Shown here: one piece after another, positions 5,103 through 5,341 of the stretch
Position numbering within the stretch: position 1 is the stretch's first letter
Layout: every line of letters starts with the position of its first letter
Assembly (NCBI RefSeq): GCF_032250955.1
Contig: NZ_JAVVES010000103.1
Span: forward strand, 1-5,341
Reading direction: 5' to 3'
DNA from: Sulfuriflexus sp032250955
GTDB taxonomy: Bacteria > Pseudomonadota > Gammaproteobacteria > AKS1
DNA: 5,341 nt
The notes under the pieces: generated by a model
Database searches by the model: none
Told to the model about the DNA's origin: nothing
What the model saw: only the letters and a program-made list of their open reading frames with translations
Made by a program: the position numbers and the translations under genes

Positions 5103-5341
5103 CGCACAATGGTTTTTACTCGTGGGCGGCTTGCTGTTCACCAGGGGCTTGACTGCGCCGATGCTCCAACGCTTGCCGGTCACCCCGGCAATTGTCTACC
5201 TGGCCGTGGGGCTGCTGGTCGGGCCGACGGTGCTCAATCTATTTCACTTCAACCCGCTCAAGGAATCGGCGCTGCTGGAAGTGCTGACCGAAGTGGTGGT
5301 GCTGATTTCGCTGTTTTCCGCCGGAGTCAAAATGCCCGTGC
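5095..5341 (+). CDS. Cation/proton antiporter, CPA-family N-terminus (3'-partial)
   Basis: The frame is open from ATG 5095 to the window end, giving 82 complete codons. A stop in this frame at 5080-5082 and no other ATG between make 5095 the earliest ATG start. The protein is hydrophobic with three likely membrane helices: about residues 5-19, 28-44 (TPAIVYLAVGLLVGP) and 58-78 (LLEVLTEVVVLISLFSAGV). The GLLVGP and LISLFSAGVKMP patterns fit the start of the Na+/H+ exchanger fold shared by CPA1 and CPA2 transporters, which exchange Na+, Li+ or K+ for protons across the inner membrane. The ion-binding Asp motif and any C-terminal regulatory domain are beyond the window, so NhaP-type versus Kef-type cannot be decided. 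It has no ribosome site of its own at good spacing, only GAAG at 5081-5084; expression may depend on the upstream ORF and leader RNA. Confidence 0.8.
   Translation, partial: MTSAQWFLLVGGLLFTRGLTAPMLQRLPVTPAIVYLAVGLLVGPTVLNLFHFNPLKESALLEVLTEVVVLISLFSAGVKMPV

Overview
The window most likely comes from the chromosome of a gammaproteobacterium. The adjacent hemX-hemY pair is the tail of the hemC-hemD-hemX-hemY cluster typical of that class, and the coding regions are GC-rich with no sign of foreign codon use. The lineage call is an inference from gene order and protein families only. No phage, transposase, CRISPR or tRNA/rRNA sequence was seen.

Layout. (1) 1-920 (+) is hemX, cut at its 5' end by the window edge. 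Two bases later, 923-2098 (+) is hemY; both encode inner-membrane proteins linked to tetrapyrrole synthesis. (2) 2099-2563 is a non-coding convergent spacer holding at least four related 'GCAAAG/GCGAAG' repeat units in both orientations, a 'CCTTCTCCC' dispersed-type palindrome and two intrinsic terminators, one per direction. (3) 2564-3586 (-) encodes a 340-residue NAD(P)H-dependent electron-transfer flavoprotein with an N-terminal plant-type [2Fe-2S] domain. (4) A 91-bp divergent spacer precedes 3678-4562 (+), an atypical SDR-family (YeeZ-like) NAD(P)-binding protein. (5) 4563-5094 is a second non-coding region of lower GC. (6) 5095-5341 (+) is the start of a cation/proton antiporter, cut by the right edge.

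The most interesting part is the leader of the antiporter. Positions 4892-4985 can fold into a compact multi-helix RNA: a 5-bp hairpin, a long nested arm closed by a perfect 7-bp helix, an outer perfect 7-bp helix, and a possible 6-bp pseudoknot from the first hairpin loop to the only long unpaired stretch. A second hairpin with a UUCG loop follows at 5009-5050. Next comes a 7-codon upstream ORF that has a good ribosome binding site and overlaps the antiporter start. The arrangement looks like a riboswitch controlling a Na+/Li+/K+-proton antiporter at translation. I cannot match it with certainty to a named class; ion-sensing classes linked to antiporters (nhaA-I, nhaA-II, DUF1646/Na+-I) are the first to test.
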